Shown here: one piece after another, positions 1 through 5,849 of the stretch
How the letters are laid out: every line of letters begins with the position of its first letter
How positions within the stretch are numbered: position 1 is the first letter of the stretch
Source: an uncultured Oscillospiraceae bacterium
GTDB lineage: Bacteria; Bacillota; Clostridia; Oscillospirales; Oscillospiraceae
Direction of reading: 5' to 3'
DNA: 5,849 nt
NCBI GenBank assembly: GCA_900758315.1
Contig: CAAERF010000569.1
Span: forward strand, 1-5,849
The notes under the pieces: model-generated
Databases searched by the model: none
Seen by the model: only the letters and a program-made list of their open reading frames with translations
Told to the model about the DNA's origin: nothing
Translations under genes and position numbers: made by a program

Positions 1-138
1 ACCACTGTGGTGCAGTCCAACCTGCCCCACATCGTTTCCAACCCCGGGGATACCACAGCGGTGGGGCTGGCTGTGTTCACCCCTGCCATTTGGTTCCCCA
101 ACAACCGGCGCAGTTTTAACCGCGGTGGCGAAACCTGA
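1..138 (+). CDS. 3' end of an unidentified protein gene (partial)
   Basis: Frame 1 is open from the first base to a TGA at 136-138 and gives 45 residues ending in RRSFNRGGET. Nearly all codons end in G or C, so this is real coding sequence cut by the window edge. The visible tail has one moderately hydrophobic stretch (AVGLAVFTPAIWF) followed by a polar, arginine-rich C-terminus. I recognise no family. Two hairpins follow directly, so it is the last gene of its transcript. Being next to a defence module and a tRNA attachment scar makes a phage or integrative-element gene plausible, but that is inference from position only. Confidence 0.7.
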   Translation, partial: TTVVQSNLPHIVSNPGDTTAVGLAVFTPAIWFPNNRRSFNRGGET

Positions 139-162
139 ATCTTCGCATAGGAATACCAAAAA

Positions 163-187
163 GAAGTACAGCCATTGCCTGTACTTC
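163..187 (+). terminator. Hairpin downstream of the first gene
   Basis: A perfect 9-bp stem (GAAGTACAG at 163-171 with CTGTACTTC at 179-187) closes a 7-nt loop, 24 nt after the stop codon. There is no T-run directly behind it. It probably stabilises the 3' end or acts together with the terminator that begins 9 nt later. Confidence 0.5.
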
Positions 188-196
188 AGACTATTG

Positions 197-224
197 AAAA
201 AGGTCACCGGAAGGTGGCCTTTTT
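197..224 (+). terminator. Rho-independent terminator of the first gene
   Basis: A 12-bp stem with one G-T pair (197-208 with 213-224) closes a GGAA tetraloop. The 3' arm ends in TTTTT followed by CTC. The A-run on the 5' arm makes it potentially bidirectional. It separates the gene ending at 138 from everything downstream. Confidence 0.85.
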
Positions 225-270
225 CTCGTAAATGGGAAGAAAATGAGATGAATGGGGCAAGGTAATAAAA

Positions 271-516
271 ATGCCGGTGAAGAACGTCGGAAAACGAAGA
301 TAACCGGAATTTGTATCCCCGGACGGCTGCACCGCCCGTGTTCCCGACTTCCCAAAAATCACTACCCAAGCAGCCACGCTGGAAGCCGTCCTGCTGGAGG
401 TCAAGCAGCAAATCCAAAAAGCCCTGCGCCAGTACAAGAACCCACCCATTTCTACCAAACAGGAACAGATCGTCGTGCCAAACAACAGCGTGCTGGTACT
501 CGTCAAAGCAGGGTAA
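271..516 (+). pseudogene. Small gene interrupted by an in-frame TAA stop
   Basis: An ATG at 271 follows AAGG (259-262) at 8 nt spacing and begins MPVKNVGKRR, then meets TAA at 301-303. The same frame stays open to the next stop, TAA at 514-516. It encodes about 70 further residues, with a run such as PDFPKITTQAATLEAVLLEV, a helical glutamine-rich middle and a C-terminus ending VLVLVKAG. Third positions after the stop are strongly G/C, as in the neighbouring genes, and the other frames look poorer. The simplest reading is an 81-residue protein gene broken by a nonsense change; readthrough is the alternative. No ATG or clear ribosome binding site lies between 304 and 340 to restart translation. 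No family is recognised and the ancestral function is unknown. Confidence 0.5.
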
Positions 517-530
517 CGCCACTGAATAGT

Positions 531-560
531 TTTCAACACCACCCAGTGCGTCTGTTGAAA
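531..560. promoter_or_regulatory. Inverted repeat upstream of the AbiE promoter
   Basis: TTTCAACA at 531-538 is the exact reverse complement of TGTTGAAA at 553-560, with 14 nt between. It lies 25 nt upstream of the proposed -35 box. AbiEi-family antitoxins are known to autorepress by binding inverted repeats in their promoter regions, so this is a candidate operator. It could also be a weak hairpin ending upstream transcription. Confidence 0.35.
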
Positions 561-585
561 TTTCCAGCAGGCGCACTATCTCGTG

Positions 586-614
586 TTTACTTTTGCGCTT
601 TTATCTGTTATGAT
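586..614 (+). promoter_or_regulatory. Sigma-A-type promoter of the AbiE operon
   Basis: TTTACT (586-591, 4 of 6 to TTGACA) is followed by a 17-bp spacer and TATGAT (609-614, 5 of 6 to TATAAT). A TG at 606-607 provides an extended -10. The abiEi start lies 26 nt downstream of the -10 box, giving a short leader. This is a sequence match only. Confidence 0.6.
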
Positions 615-640
615 TAAAGCGTGAAAGTTAGGTTAAGTAT

Positions 641-1233
641 ATGACAAAATTTGAACAGCTTGATTCCATGCTGGAACAGGGGAACGGCTACATCACGACC
701 CGCGCGGTTACAGCGCAGGGCATCTCAAAGCCCTATTTTGCCGAATACGCCCGCAGCCGAGAACTGGAGCGTGTCGCGCATGGCGTATACCAATCACGCG
801 ATGCATGGCCGGATGATATGTATGTTCTCCACCTGCGCAACAGCAATATCATTTTTTCCCACCAGTCGGCGTTGGCGCTCCACGGTATGATGGAGCGCGA
901 GCCGCACCACATCTATGTTACGGTCAAACAGGGTTACAACGCCACACATCTGCGCAAGCAGGGCGTGATTGTGCATACAGTTTCCCCGGAGATTTTCACA
1001 CTGGGGCGGACCTCTGCCACTACCACTTTTGGCAATACCGTTCCCACTTATGACCGTGAGCGCACACTCTGCGATGTCATTCGCCAGCGGGGTGCTATGG
1101 ATGTACAAACCTACCAAACCGCCATCCGCGAGTATATGCTGCACGGCCACAAAAACCTGCGTCACCTCATCCAGTGCAGCCGCGCACTGAAAGTTGAGGA
1201 TGATGTAAGACGATACTTGGAGGTGTTTTTATT

Positions 1234-1237
<4 letters not shown>
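641..1237 (+). CDS. abiEi: AbiEi-type antitoxin/transcriptional repressor (type IV toxin-antitoxin)
   Basis: This 198-residue protein is the antitoxin half of an AbiE abortive-infection module. The N-terminus (about residues 14-52, from GYITTRAV to RVAHGVYQS) has the winged-helix layout of the AbiEi_4 family: an entry helix, a recognition helix around GISKPYFAEYARS, and the GVY wing strand. The C-terminal part carries landmarks typical of the family, SHQSALALHG (73-82), HHIYVTV (89-95) and a VPTYDRERTLCDVIR stretch (about 134-148). In characterised systems AbiEi neutralises the toxin without stable binding and represses the operon. The ATG at 641 follows a weak AGG (630-632), and the gene has its own promoter. 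Its stop overlaps the toxin start (ATGA at 1234-1237), so the two are probably translationally coupled. Base composition looks lower in GC than the genes at 3277-5618, which fits horizontal acquisition. Confidence 0.9.
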
Positions 1238-2378
<1,141 letters not shown>

Positions 2379-2407
2379 TAGTGATGTTTTGTTGGGTTTG
2401 GTGGTAT

Positions 2408-2454
2408 TGTGTACCAAAGGGCGAAACAGCTTTTGTCCCATGTGTACAAAAGGG
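2408..2454 (+). repeat. Direct repeats TGTGTACMAAAGGG, 33 bp apart
   Basis: TGTGTACCAAAGGG (2408-2421) and TGTGTACAAAAGGG (2441-2454) differ at one base and sit about three helical turns apart, 50-100 bp from the tRNA fragment. Spacing and position suit recombinase or accessory-factor binding sites, though binding is not shown. Confidence 0.4.
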
Positions 2455-2484
2455 TGCTATACGGTGCTGACCTGTTCCAACCCC

Positions 2485-2507
2485 TTTTGGGGGCAGTTTT
2501 GGGTACA
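2485..2507 (+). repeat. TTTTGGG direct repeats, candidate integrase arm sites (right)
   Basis: TTTTGGGGGCA (2485-2495) and TTTTGGGTACA (2497-2507) lie 12 bp apart and in the same orientation as the TTTTGGGGTCA pair at 2213-2234. Similar motifs on both flanks of the tRNA fragment suggest a common recombinase recognised both sides. Confidence 0.4.
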
Positions 2508-2573
2508 AATCTGCAAGACAGATTCTCATACGCACCAATAAAATAAATGCGCAGCTTTGGTTCCATTGAGAAA

Positions 2574-2660
2574 TGTGGATACCAATATCACTGGGTTCAC
2601 GCAAGTGAAAAGCCCAACGAACCAATATATAAGTTTTACTCTCCGGCAAGAAATTGTACG
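2574..2660 (+). repeat. Left copy of a diverged, structured inverted repeat
   Basis: The core 2631-2660 matches the reverse complement of 2975-3004 at 25 of 30 positions. Similarity continues outward with small indels through CACGCAAGTG (2598-2607) to TGTGG at 2574. Inside are two AAGTTGTAC-like motifs exactly 20 bp apart (2631-2639 and 2651-2659). A hairpin pairs TTCAC with GTGAA around a GCAA loop (2596-2609). See the right copy for the counterpart. Confidence 0.55.
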
Positions 2661-2770
2661 AAAGTACCACGCCACAGCAGCCCCACACACCACCCCTGTC
2701 GCCGCGAGAAATGCCTCTGTTTGGGCGCGTTCGCAAAGCGTCAGCACCGATGCCCGCCCAGCCATATACC

Positions 2771-2801
2771 GCCCCAAATTCCCTGCCTTTGGGGCTTTTT
2801 T
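2771..2801 (+). terminator. Rho-independent terminator in the intergenic region
   Basis: GCCCCAAA (2771-2778) pairs with TTTGGGGC (2788-2795) around a 9-nt loop, followed by TTTTTT (2796-2801). No gene visible just upstream needs it, so it may end a short untranslated transcript or be left from a deleted gene. Confidence 0.7.
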
Positions 2802-2823
2802 GCCCAAGAACGGCTTTTCCTGC

Positions 2824-2868
2824 GCAGGCTTTTCCCAGACGGGTTTCACCTGTACAGGAAAAGCCTGC
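2824..2868. repeat. Perfect 12-bp inverted repeat
   Basis: GCAGGCTTTTCC (2824-2835) is the exact reverse complement of GGAAAAGCCTGC (2857-2868), with 21 nt between. GGCTTTTCC also occurs at 2812-2820, giving a direct repeat with 15-bp period. It could be a second hairpin behind the terminator at 2771-2801. An A/T-rich tract follows. Confidence 0.6.
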
Positions 2869-2974
2869 ACTAATAAATACTAAATAAATAAAATACTAAA
2901 AAAGCAAATACGAATCCTATCTTATCTGCAAAACATACAAATCCGGGCTTTGCCGCCGGAATCTTGCCGTGATG

Positions 2975-3054
2975 CGTACAACTTAATACCGGAGAGTACA
3001 ACTTACGATTGCACTTAGGCACTTCCGTGCGGTATAATTTTCCTATCAGCCACA
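2975..3054 (-). repeat. Right copy of the diverged, structured inverted repeat
   Basis: Read on the minus strand this copy begins TGTGG (3054-3050), then has a hairpin GCAC/GTGC around a GGAA loop (3030-3019), then two AAGTTGTAC motifs 20 bp apart (3004-2996 and 2984-2976) separated by TCTCCGG. On the plus strand GTACAACTTA appears exactly at 2976-2985 and 2996-3005. The order and spacing match the copy at 2574-2660. Confidence 0.55.
3009..3038 (+). promoter_or_regulatory. Possible promoter upstream of the esterase gene
   Basis: TATAAT at 3033-3038 is a perfect -10 match. The best upstream partner is TTGCAC (3009-3014) with an 18-bp spacer, only 3 of 6. It is the only clear plus-strand promoter-like sequence before the gene at 3277, and would give a leader of about 230 nt passing through the MITE-like hairpin. 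It overlaps the right inverted-repeat copy, including its GNRA hairpin. Confidence 0.4.
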
Positions 3055-3178
3055 CCGGTTGCATACTGTTGCGTAAGACGCAGAAAAATACTGCTCGTAA
3101 GGCCGACGGTTTCCGTGGCATCGACATAAACAAAAAGTGTCCGCGCAGTGGGCGCTCAGTGAAATCTTTCTTGTTTTA

Positions 3179-3259
3179 AGGCGATACCGCATAATTCTAA
3201 GTGTCGCAGCCGCCGGAACGGTGCTTAAGCCGTAAGGCGGGAATTGTGCGGTATTGCCT
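3179..3259. mobile_element. MITE-like or REP-like inverted-repeat element of about 80 bp
   Basis: The termini are an 18-bp inverted repeat, GGCGATACCGCATAATTC (3180-3197) against the complement of 3241-3258, with two differences. The interior contains a further CCGCC/GGCGG pairing and the palindrome GCTTAAGC, so the whole unit can fold back on itself. A second copy of the left end occurs at 5762-5788 (25 of 27 identical over the shared block). It encodes nothing. It sits just upstream of the esterase ribosome binding site and would form a hairpin in the leader. A TA on each side (3177-3178, 3259-3260) could be a target duplication, but this is weak. Confidence 0.65.
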
Positions 3260-3276
3260 AGATAAAAGGAGCTTTT

Positions 3277-4026
3277 ATGAGAACCGTAGATCTTCTCTTT
3301 TTTATGGGGCAAAGTAATATGGCGGGGCGCGGGGATGCCGCCCTTGCCCCTGTTGTCGCCCCCGGCATGGGGTACGAACACCGCGCCGTCACCGACCCCG
3401 ACACACTGCACCCGCTGGAAGAACCCTTCGGTGTGAACGAGAACGACCCCGCCGGTGTGTATGAACCGGGCATGAAAACCGGGGCGATGGTGTCGTCCTT
3501 CGTCAATGCCTGCACCGCCCAAACCGGTGTGCCGGTGGTGGGCGTGTCCTGCGCCAAGGGCGGCTCTGCCATTGCCAAGTGGTTGCCCGGCACACCGTAC
3601 TATCAGGATGCCGTGCGCCGCGCCCGCAAGGCGCGCGCCTTTTTGCAGGCAAACGGCTATACCATCCGCCACAGCGCCATGGTCTGGTGCCAGGGTTGCA
3701 CCGACGGCGACCTGCACACCCCCAAGGACATTTACAAAGCCGACACCGAGCGCGTTCTGCACAGCTTTATGCAGGACGCAGGCACGCAAACCTGCTTTTT
3801 GATCCAAATCGGCAACCAGCGCGATGAGCCGGAGCTGTACCTGCCCATGCAGCAGGCGCAGGAGGAACTGGCCTCCGAACAGGGCGACATCGTGCTGGTC
3901 AGCCGTCAATTCAAGACCTTCGCCGCAAAAGGGTTGATGAAGGATTGCTTCCACTACCTGCAGCCCGCCTACAACGCTGTAGGCACCGAAGCCGGCAAAA
4001 ACGCAGCGGCCTATTGGAATCGCTGA
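3277..4026 (+). CDS. SASA-family (sialate O-acetylesterase-like) SGNH esterase
   Basis: This 249-residue protein is a single-domain SGNH hydrolase of the SASA/carbohydrate-esterase type, which removes acetyl groups from sugars. Block I is GQSNMAG with the nucleophile S13. The oxyanion region is KGGSAIAKW (G95-G96). The usual WxQGE block is WCQGC-TDGD (137-145), and the acid-histidine pair is D223-CF-H226 near the C-terminus. There is no signal peptide: the protein starts directly with strand 1, so it should be cytoplasmic and act on imported or intracellular substrates. Start at ATG 3277 is supported by AAAGGAG (3265-3271) at 5 nt. The Glu usual after QG is replaced by Cys141, which is unusual. 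It is transcribed alone and converges on the isomerase-like gene at a shared terminator. The specific substrate (acetyl-xylan, sialic acid or other) cannot be read. Confidence 0.88.
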   Translation: MRTVDLLFFMGQSNMAGRGDAALAPVVAPGMGYEHRAVTDPDTLHPLEEPFGVNENDPAGVYEPGMKTGAMVSSFVNACTAQTGVPVVGVSCAKGGSAIAKWLPGTPYYQDAVRRARKARAFLQANGYTIRHSAMVWCQGCTDGDLHTPKDIYKADTERVLHSFMQDAGTQTCFLIQIGNQRDEPELYLPMQQAQEELASEQGDIVLVSRQFKTFAAKGLMKDCFHYLQPAYNAVGTEAGKNAAAYWNR

Positions 4027-4041
4027 CAAAATACGAAAAAA

Positions 4042-4072
4042 CCCAACCGCAAAACGGTTGGGCAATTTTTTT
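4042..4072. terminator. Bidirectional terminator between convergent genes
   Basis: CCCAACCG (4042-4049) pairs with CGGTTGGG (4055-4062) around CAAAA, followed by TTTTTTT (4066-4072) on the plus strand. The A-run at 4036-4041 supplies the T-run for the minus strand. It serves the esterase gene ending at 4026 and the minus-strand gene ending at 4077. Confidence 0.9.
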
Positions 4073-4076
4073 ACTT

Positions 4077-4913
4077 TTACACAGTGTCGGTCATCCTGCG
4101 CAGATACCGCACATCGGCGGTGTCGGCGGGCAGAATAACCTCATCGCGCAGCAGCGGTGCTGCGGGCGCACGGTTCGCCAGGAAGGCGCGAATGGCAGAA
4201 TAATCCATATCGCCCGCGCCCAGCGGCAGCAGCGTTTTGCTGCCGTCCGCCTCGATGCGGCAGTCCTTGACGTGTACGGCACCGAGCTGACTGCCGATGA
4301 CCTCCAGCCAGCGGCTCCAGTGGGCAGTCTGGTACGCTTTGTCCTGCCCGTCCTTGGCACAGAACAGGTTGACGGGGTCAAAAATGACCTTGCAGTGCTG
4401 TATATCAGCGGCAGTGTCCAACACGGTGCACAGCAGCTCCGGTGTACAGAGGGGGTGTACATCCACAGATTCCACGGCAAAAACGACGTTCAGGCGGGCG
4501 GCTTCCTCGGTGATGCGGGCGATGCTGTCCAGCATCAACGGGCGGCGGACAGTCTTTTCCTCGTCTGTGCAGGCACCCCATGCCGTTTCGCTGCCCACCA
4601 TTTTGGCACCCAGCAGCTTTGCGCAGCCCAGTGTGCGCTTTACGGTATCGACAGCGGTGCGGCGGGTGTCCGCATCGGGGGCAGACAAATCCTGATAGCA
4701 GCTCAGCACCGAAATTTCCACGTCCTGTGCGGCAAACGCCGTTCGGATCTCTGCAAGCTGTTTATCGGTGATGTGGGAAAAATCCTCAATGCCTGCAATG
4801 GCGCGCGGCATGGCAAGCTGGGCGGCGTTGTACCCTTTGGCACGCAACGTGGCAGCAAGCGCGGCAGCGGGCAGCTTGCCGTAATCGTGGGCGCGGCAGC
4901 CGATTCTTGTCAT
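4077..4913 (-). CDS. Sugar phosphate isomerase/epimerase-like TIM barrel (AP-endonuclease-2 family)
   Basis: This 278-residue protein has the length and motif order of the xylose-isomerase-like TIM-barrel family (PF01261). Expected metal ligands are at strand ends: E148 in FAVESVDVHPL, D179 in VIFDPVNL, H214 with K216-D217 in AVHVKDCR, and E258 in LRDEVI. The GAGDMDY segment (232-238) before the last strand is also typical. Members isomerise or epimerise sugars and related polyols using a divalent metal; the substrate cannot be deduced. It is cytoplasmic, with no signal peptide. ATG at 4913 follows GGAGGA (4926-4921) at 7 nt. That ribosome binding site lies inside the end of the upstream gene, whose stop is only 3 nt away, so the two are co-transcribed and probably translationally coupled. 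Confidence 0.87.
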   Translation of the reverse strand: MTRIGCRAHDYGKLPAAALAATLRAKGYNAAQLAMPRAIAGIEDFSHITDKQLAEIRTAFAAQDVEISVLSCYQDLSAPDADTRRTAVDTVKRTLGCAKLLGAKMVGSETAWGACTDEEKTVRRPLMLDSIARITEEAARLNVVFAVESVDVHPLCTPELLCTVLDTAADIQHCKVIFDPVNLFCAKDGQDKAYQTAHWSRWLEVIGSQLGAVHVKDCRIEADGSKTLLPLGAGDMDYSAIRAFLANRAPAAPLLRDEVILPADTADVRYLRRMTDTV

Positions 4914-4916
4914 GGC

Positions 4917-5618
4917 TCAGTCCTCCGTTCCCGCAATGCGGGGCAAAAATACAAAGTTGTGACCGCTGTCCGGGTGGGCCTTCTGCTCCGGCGTAAAGCG
5001 TGCAAAATGGCTTTCGGGGTCGGCGGCGATCCATGCGTCCAGCTCGGGGCTGTGCGCGCCCGGCCGGTGCTTGATGTTCACATTGGTGCGCGGCTCCTCA
5101 AGGTAGGAGAAAAGCACCCCCTCCTGCACACAGATGAGATGCCAGCGGTCCCCCTCGACCAGCCCCTCGGTGACAATGCGCAGGTGATGCTCCATATAGC
5201 TGCACCAGCTGTCGGGCGGCAGCAGCGCAATGCGGCCGCGGCGGCGCTGCGGGCAGCGGCCCCGCTGCCAGTCGGCGGCGGTGGTGGGTACATCGTGGTA
5301 AAAATACGGCTGCATGGCGGCCCATGGGCGGGGTGCTGCCTCACCCAGAGCGGGCGGCCACGGCAGCAGCGCCGCGTCCAGCGCGGGGCAAAGCCCCTGC
5401 GGCGTGAACGGGCGGTTCAGCCCCTCGGCATAAAAAAACAGGTGGTTTTCATACCGGAAAAGGCTTGCGGTCAGGATCCGCCCCTCCGCCTGTGCTTTTT
5501 GCAGCGCAGCGGAAAAGTCGGCAAAAACGGCCTCACCGGCTTCCCCGCCCAAAACGGCATGAAAGGAGCCGCGGCAGACGGCGGCATCGGCCAGCGATGC
5601 AGGCAGCGTGCAGGGCAT
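4917..5618 (-). CDS. Conserved-looking protein of unknown function, operon partner of the TIM barrel
   Basis: I do not recognise this 233-residue protein. The start at 5618 (MPCTLPASLAD) is chosen because AAAGGAG (5634-5628) lies 9 nt upstream; the longer open frame reaching 5774 passes through AT-rich promoter-like DNA and is not used. The protein is soluble, with no signal peptide or membrane segment. Two strand-rich stretches stand out: RILTASLFRYENHLFFYAEG (47-66) and HLICVQEGVLFSYLEEPRTN (160-179), each a pair of hydrophobic strands with aromatic residues. A tryptophan- and proline-rich linker sits around 84-120, and an HFARFTPEQ-type C-terminal segment follows. The strand pairs vaguely recall small ferredoxin-like folds such as sugar mutarotases, which would suit the sugar-isomerase-like neighbour, but this is speculation. 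It is first in a two-gene minus-strand operon. Confidence 0.8.
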   Translation of the reverse strand: MPCTLPASLADAAVCRGSFHAVLGGEAGEAVFADFSAALQKAQAEGRILTASLFRYENHLFFYAEGLNRPFTPQGLCPALDAALLPWPPALGEAAPRPWAAMQPYFYHDVPTTAADWQRGRCPQRRRGRIALLPPDSWCSYMEHHLRIVTEGLVEGDRWHLICVQEGVLFSYLEEPRTNVNIKHRPGAHSPELDAWIAADPESHFARFTPEQKAHPDSGHNFVFLPRIAGTED

Positions 5619-5652
5619 AACATTCCTCTCCTTTATCTTGTGATTATTCTTT

Positions 5653-5670
5653 ATTGTACAATGCCCGGGC
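5653..5670. promoter_or_regulatory. Back-to-back palindromes upstream of the minus-strand operon
   Basis: ATTGTACAAT (5653-5662) and GCCCGGGC (5663-5670) are adjacent perfect palindromes, 35-52 nt upstream of the start at 5618. On the minus strand the first contains TACAAT, 5 of 6 to a -10 box, but no good -35 lies 16-18 bp upstream. This is a candidate operator or core promoter for the operon. Confidence 0.35.
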
Positions 5671-5717
5671 AGCAAAAGATATGCGGCATAGTGCAGTATT
5701 CTTTGTGATAATTGCAC

Positions 5718-5746
5718 TTTACATACCCCTGCTTCTGTGCTATGCT
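5718..5746 (+). promoter_or_regulatory. Rightward promoter leading out of the window
   Basis: TTTACA (5718-5723, 5 of 6) is followed by a 17-bp spacer and TATGCT (5741-5746, 4 of 6), with TG at 5738-5739 giving an extended -10. It points right, away from the minus-strand operon, and transcribes straight into the repeat starting at 5762. It presumably serves a gene beyond 5849. Confidence 0.55.
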
Positions 5747-5761
5747 GAAGAAAGAATATAG

Positions 5762-5849
5762 GGCAATACCGCATAATTCTAAGTGCCGATACGGCGAGCG
5801 AGGTGCGGCAGCTGCTAAGCCAAAAGCGCAGATAATACTGGATGTCTTA
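5762..5849 (+). mobile_element. Second copy of the MITE-like repeat, cut by the window edge
   Basis: Positions 5762-5788 match 3180-3206 at 25 of 27 bases (terminal GGCAATACCGCATAATTC followed by TAAGTGCCG). The interior then diverges: 5789-5849 shares only a GCTAAGCC-like patch with the first copy and appears longer, so this is a different subtype with the same end. The matching right terminus is outside the window. It begins 15 nt after the -10 box of the promoter at 5718-5746. Confidence 0.6.

Noticed and set aside
252..617. 121-residue plus-strand open frame overlapping the broken small gene
   Set aside because: The codon-position pattern favours the frame read from 271, and this frame runs through the candidate operator and promoter of abiEi.
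2526..2870. 114-residue minus-strand open frame in the repeat region
   Set aside because: It crosses a terminator, the 12-bp inverted repeat and the structured inverted repeat, has no ribosome binding site, and resembles no family. A decayed fragment in the middle cannot be excluded.
2973..3179. Plus-strand open frame with a basic C-terminal part (RKTQKNTARKADGF...)
   Set aside because: It looks protein-like at first, but there is no ATG or ribosome binding site, it includes the repeat and the -10 box, and its stop abuts the MITE-like element.
3046..4065. 339-residue minus-strand open frame
   Set aside because: It is antisense to the esterase, which has clear SGNH motifs and a ribosome binding site, and it runs through the MITE-like repeat and the terminator.
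3945..5708. 587-residue plus-strand open frame
   Set aside because: It lies antisense to two well-supported minus-strand genes, has no ribosome binding site at its start, and its composition is a by-product of their GC-rich codons.
4917..5774. Longer 285-residue start for the 233-aa protein
   Set aside because: The extension from 5774 lacks a ribosome binding site and spans promoter-like DNA and repeat sequence, whereas AAAGGAG precedes the ATG at 5618.

Overview
The window looks like a piece of a GC-rich gut Clostridia genome, probably Oscillospiraceae/Ruminococcaceae (a Faecalibacterium, Subdoligranulum or Gemmiger relative). This rests on GC-ending codons in most genes, AAAGGAG-type ribosome binding sites, dense rho-independent terminators, and small inverted repeats of the GGCRATACCGC type. 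The assignment is inference; there is no rRNA or other marker gene here.

Layout. The left third (1-2312) looks like accessory DNA. It holds the 3' end of an unidentified gene (1-138), two tandem hairpins that end it, a small gene broken by an in-frame TAA (271-516), and a complete AbiE-type type IV toxin-antitoxin operon with its own promoter (abiEi 641-1237 and abiEii 1234-2115, overlapping by ATGA), closed by a long terminator. Next come a terminator and the 3' half of a tRNA-Met(CAT) gene on the minus strand (2313-2357). The matching 5' half is absent, so this is read as the attachment-site scar of a tRNA-integrating phage or integrative element. TTTTGGGG direct repeats resembling integrase arm sites lie on both sides.

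From 2358 to 3276 there is a gene-poor stretch of about 0.9 kb packed with repeats. It contains a diverged inverted pair (about 2574-2660 and 2975-3054), each copy with two AAGTTGTAC-like motifs exactly 20 bp apart and a GNRA-loop hairpin. It also contains a terminator, a perfect 12-bp inverted repeat, a consensus -10 promoter and a MITE-like element of about 80 bp.

The right half (3277-5618) looks like ordinary metabolic chromosome. An SGNH/SASA-family carbohydrate esterase is on the plus strand. It converges on a shared bidirectional terminator with a minus-strand pair: a 233-aa protein of unknown function followed 3 nt later by a sugar-phosphate isomerase/epimerase-like TIM barrel. Upstream of that pair a good plus-strand promoter (5718-5746) points out of the window, followed directly by a second copy of the MITE-like repeat that runs into the window edge.

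The AbiE pair is a self-contained phage-defence/addiction module beside an integration scar. The esterase and the TIM barrel plausibly act on sugars, but no specific substrate can be read. No integrase, CRISPR array or unmistakably new multi-gene system is present. The least explained items are the structured inverted pair at 2574-3054, the broken small gene at 271-516 and the 233-aa protein.
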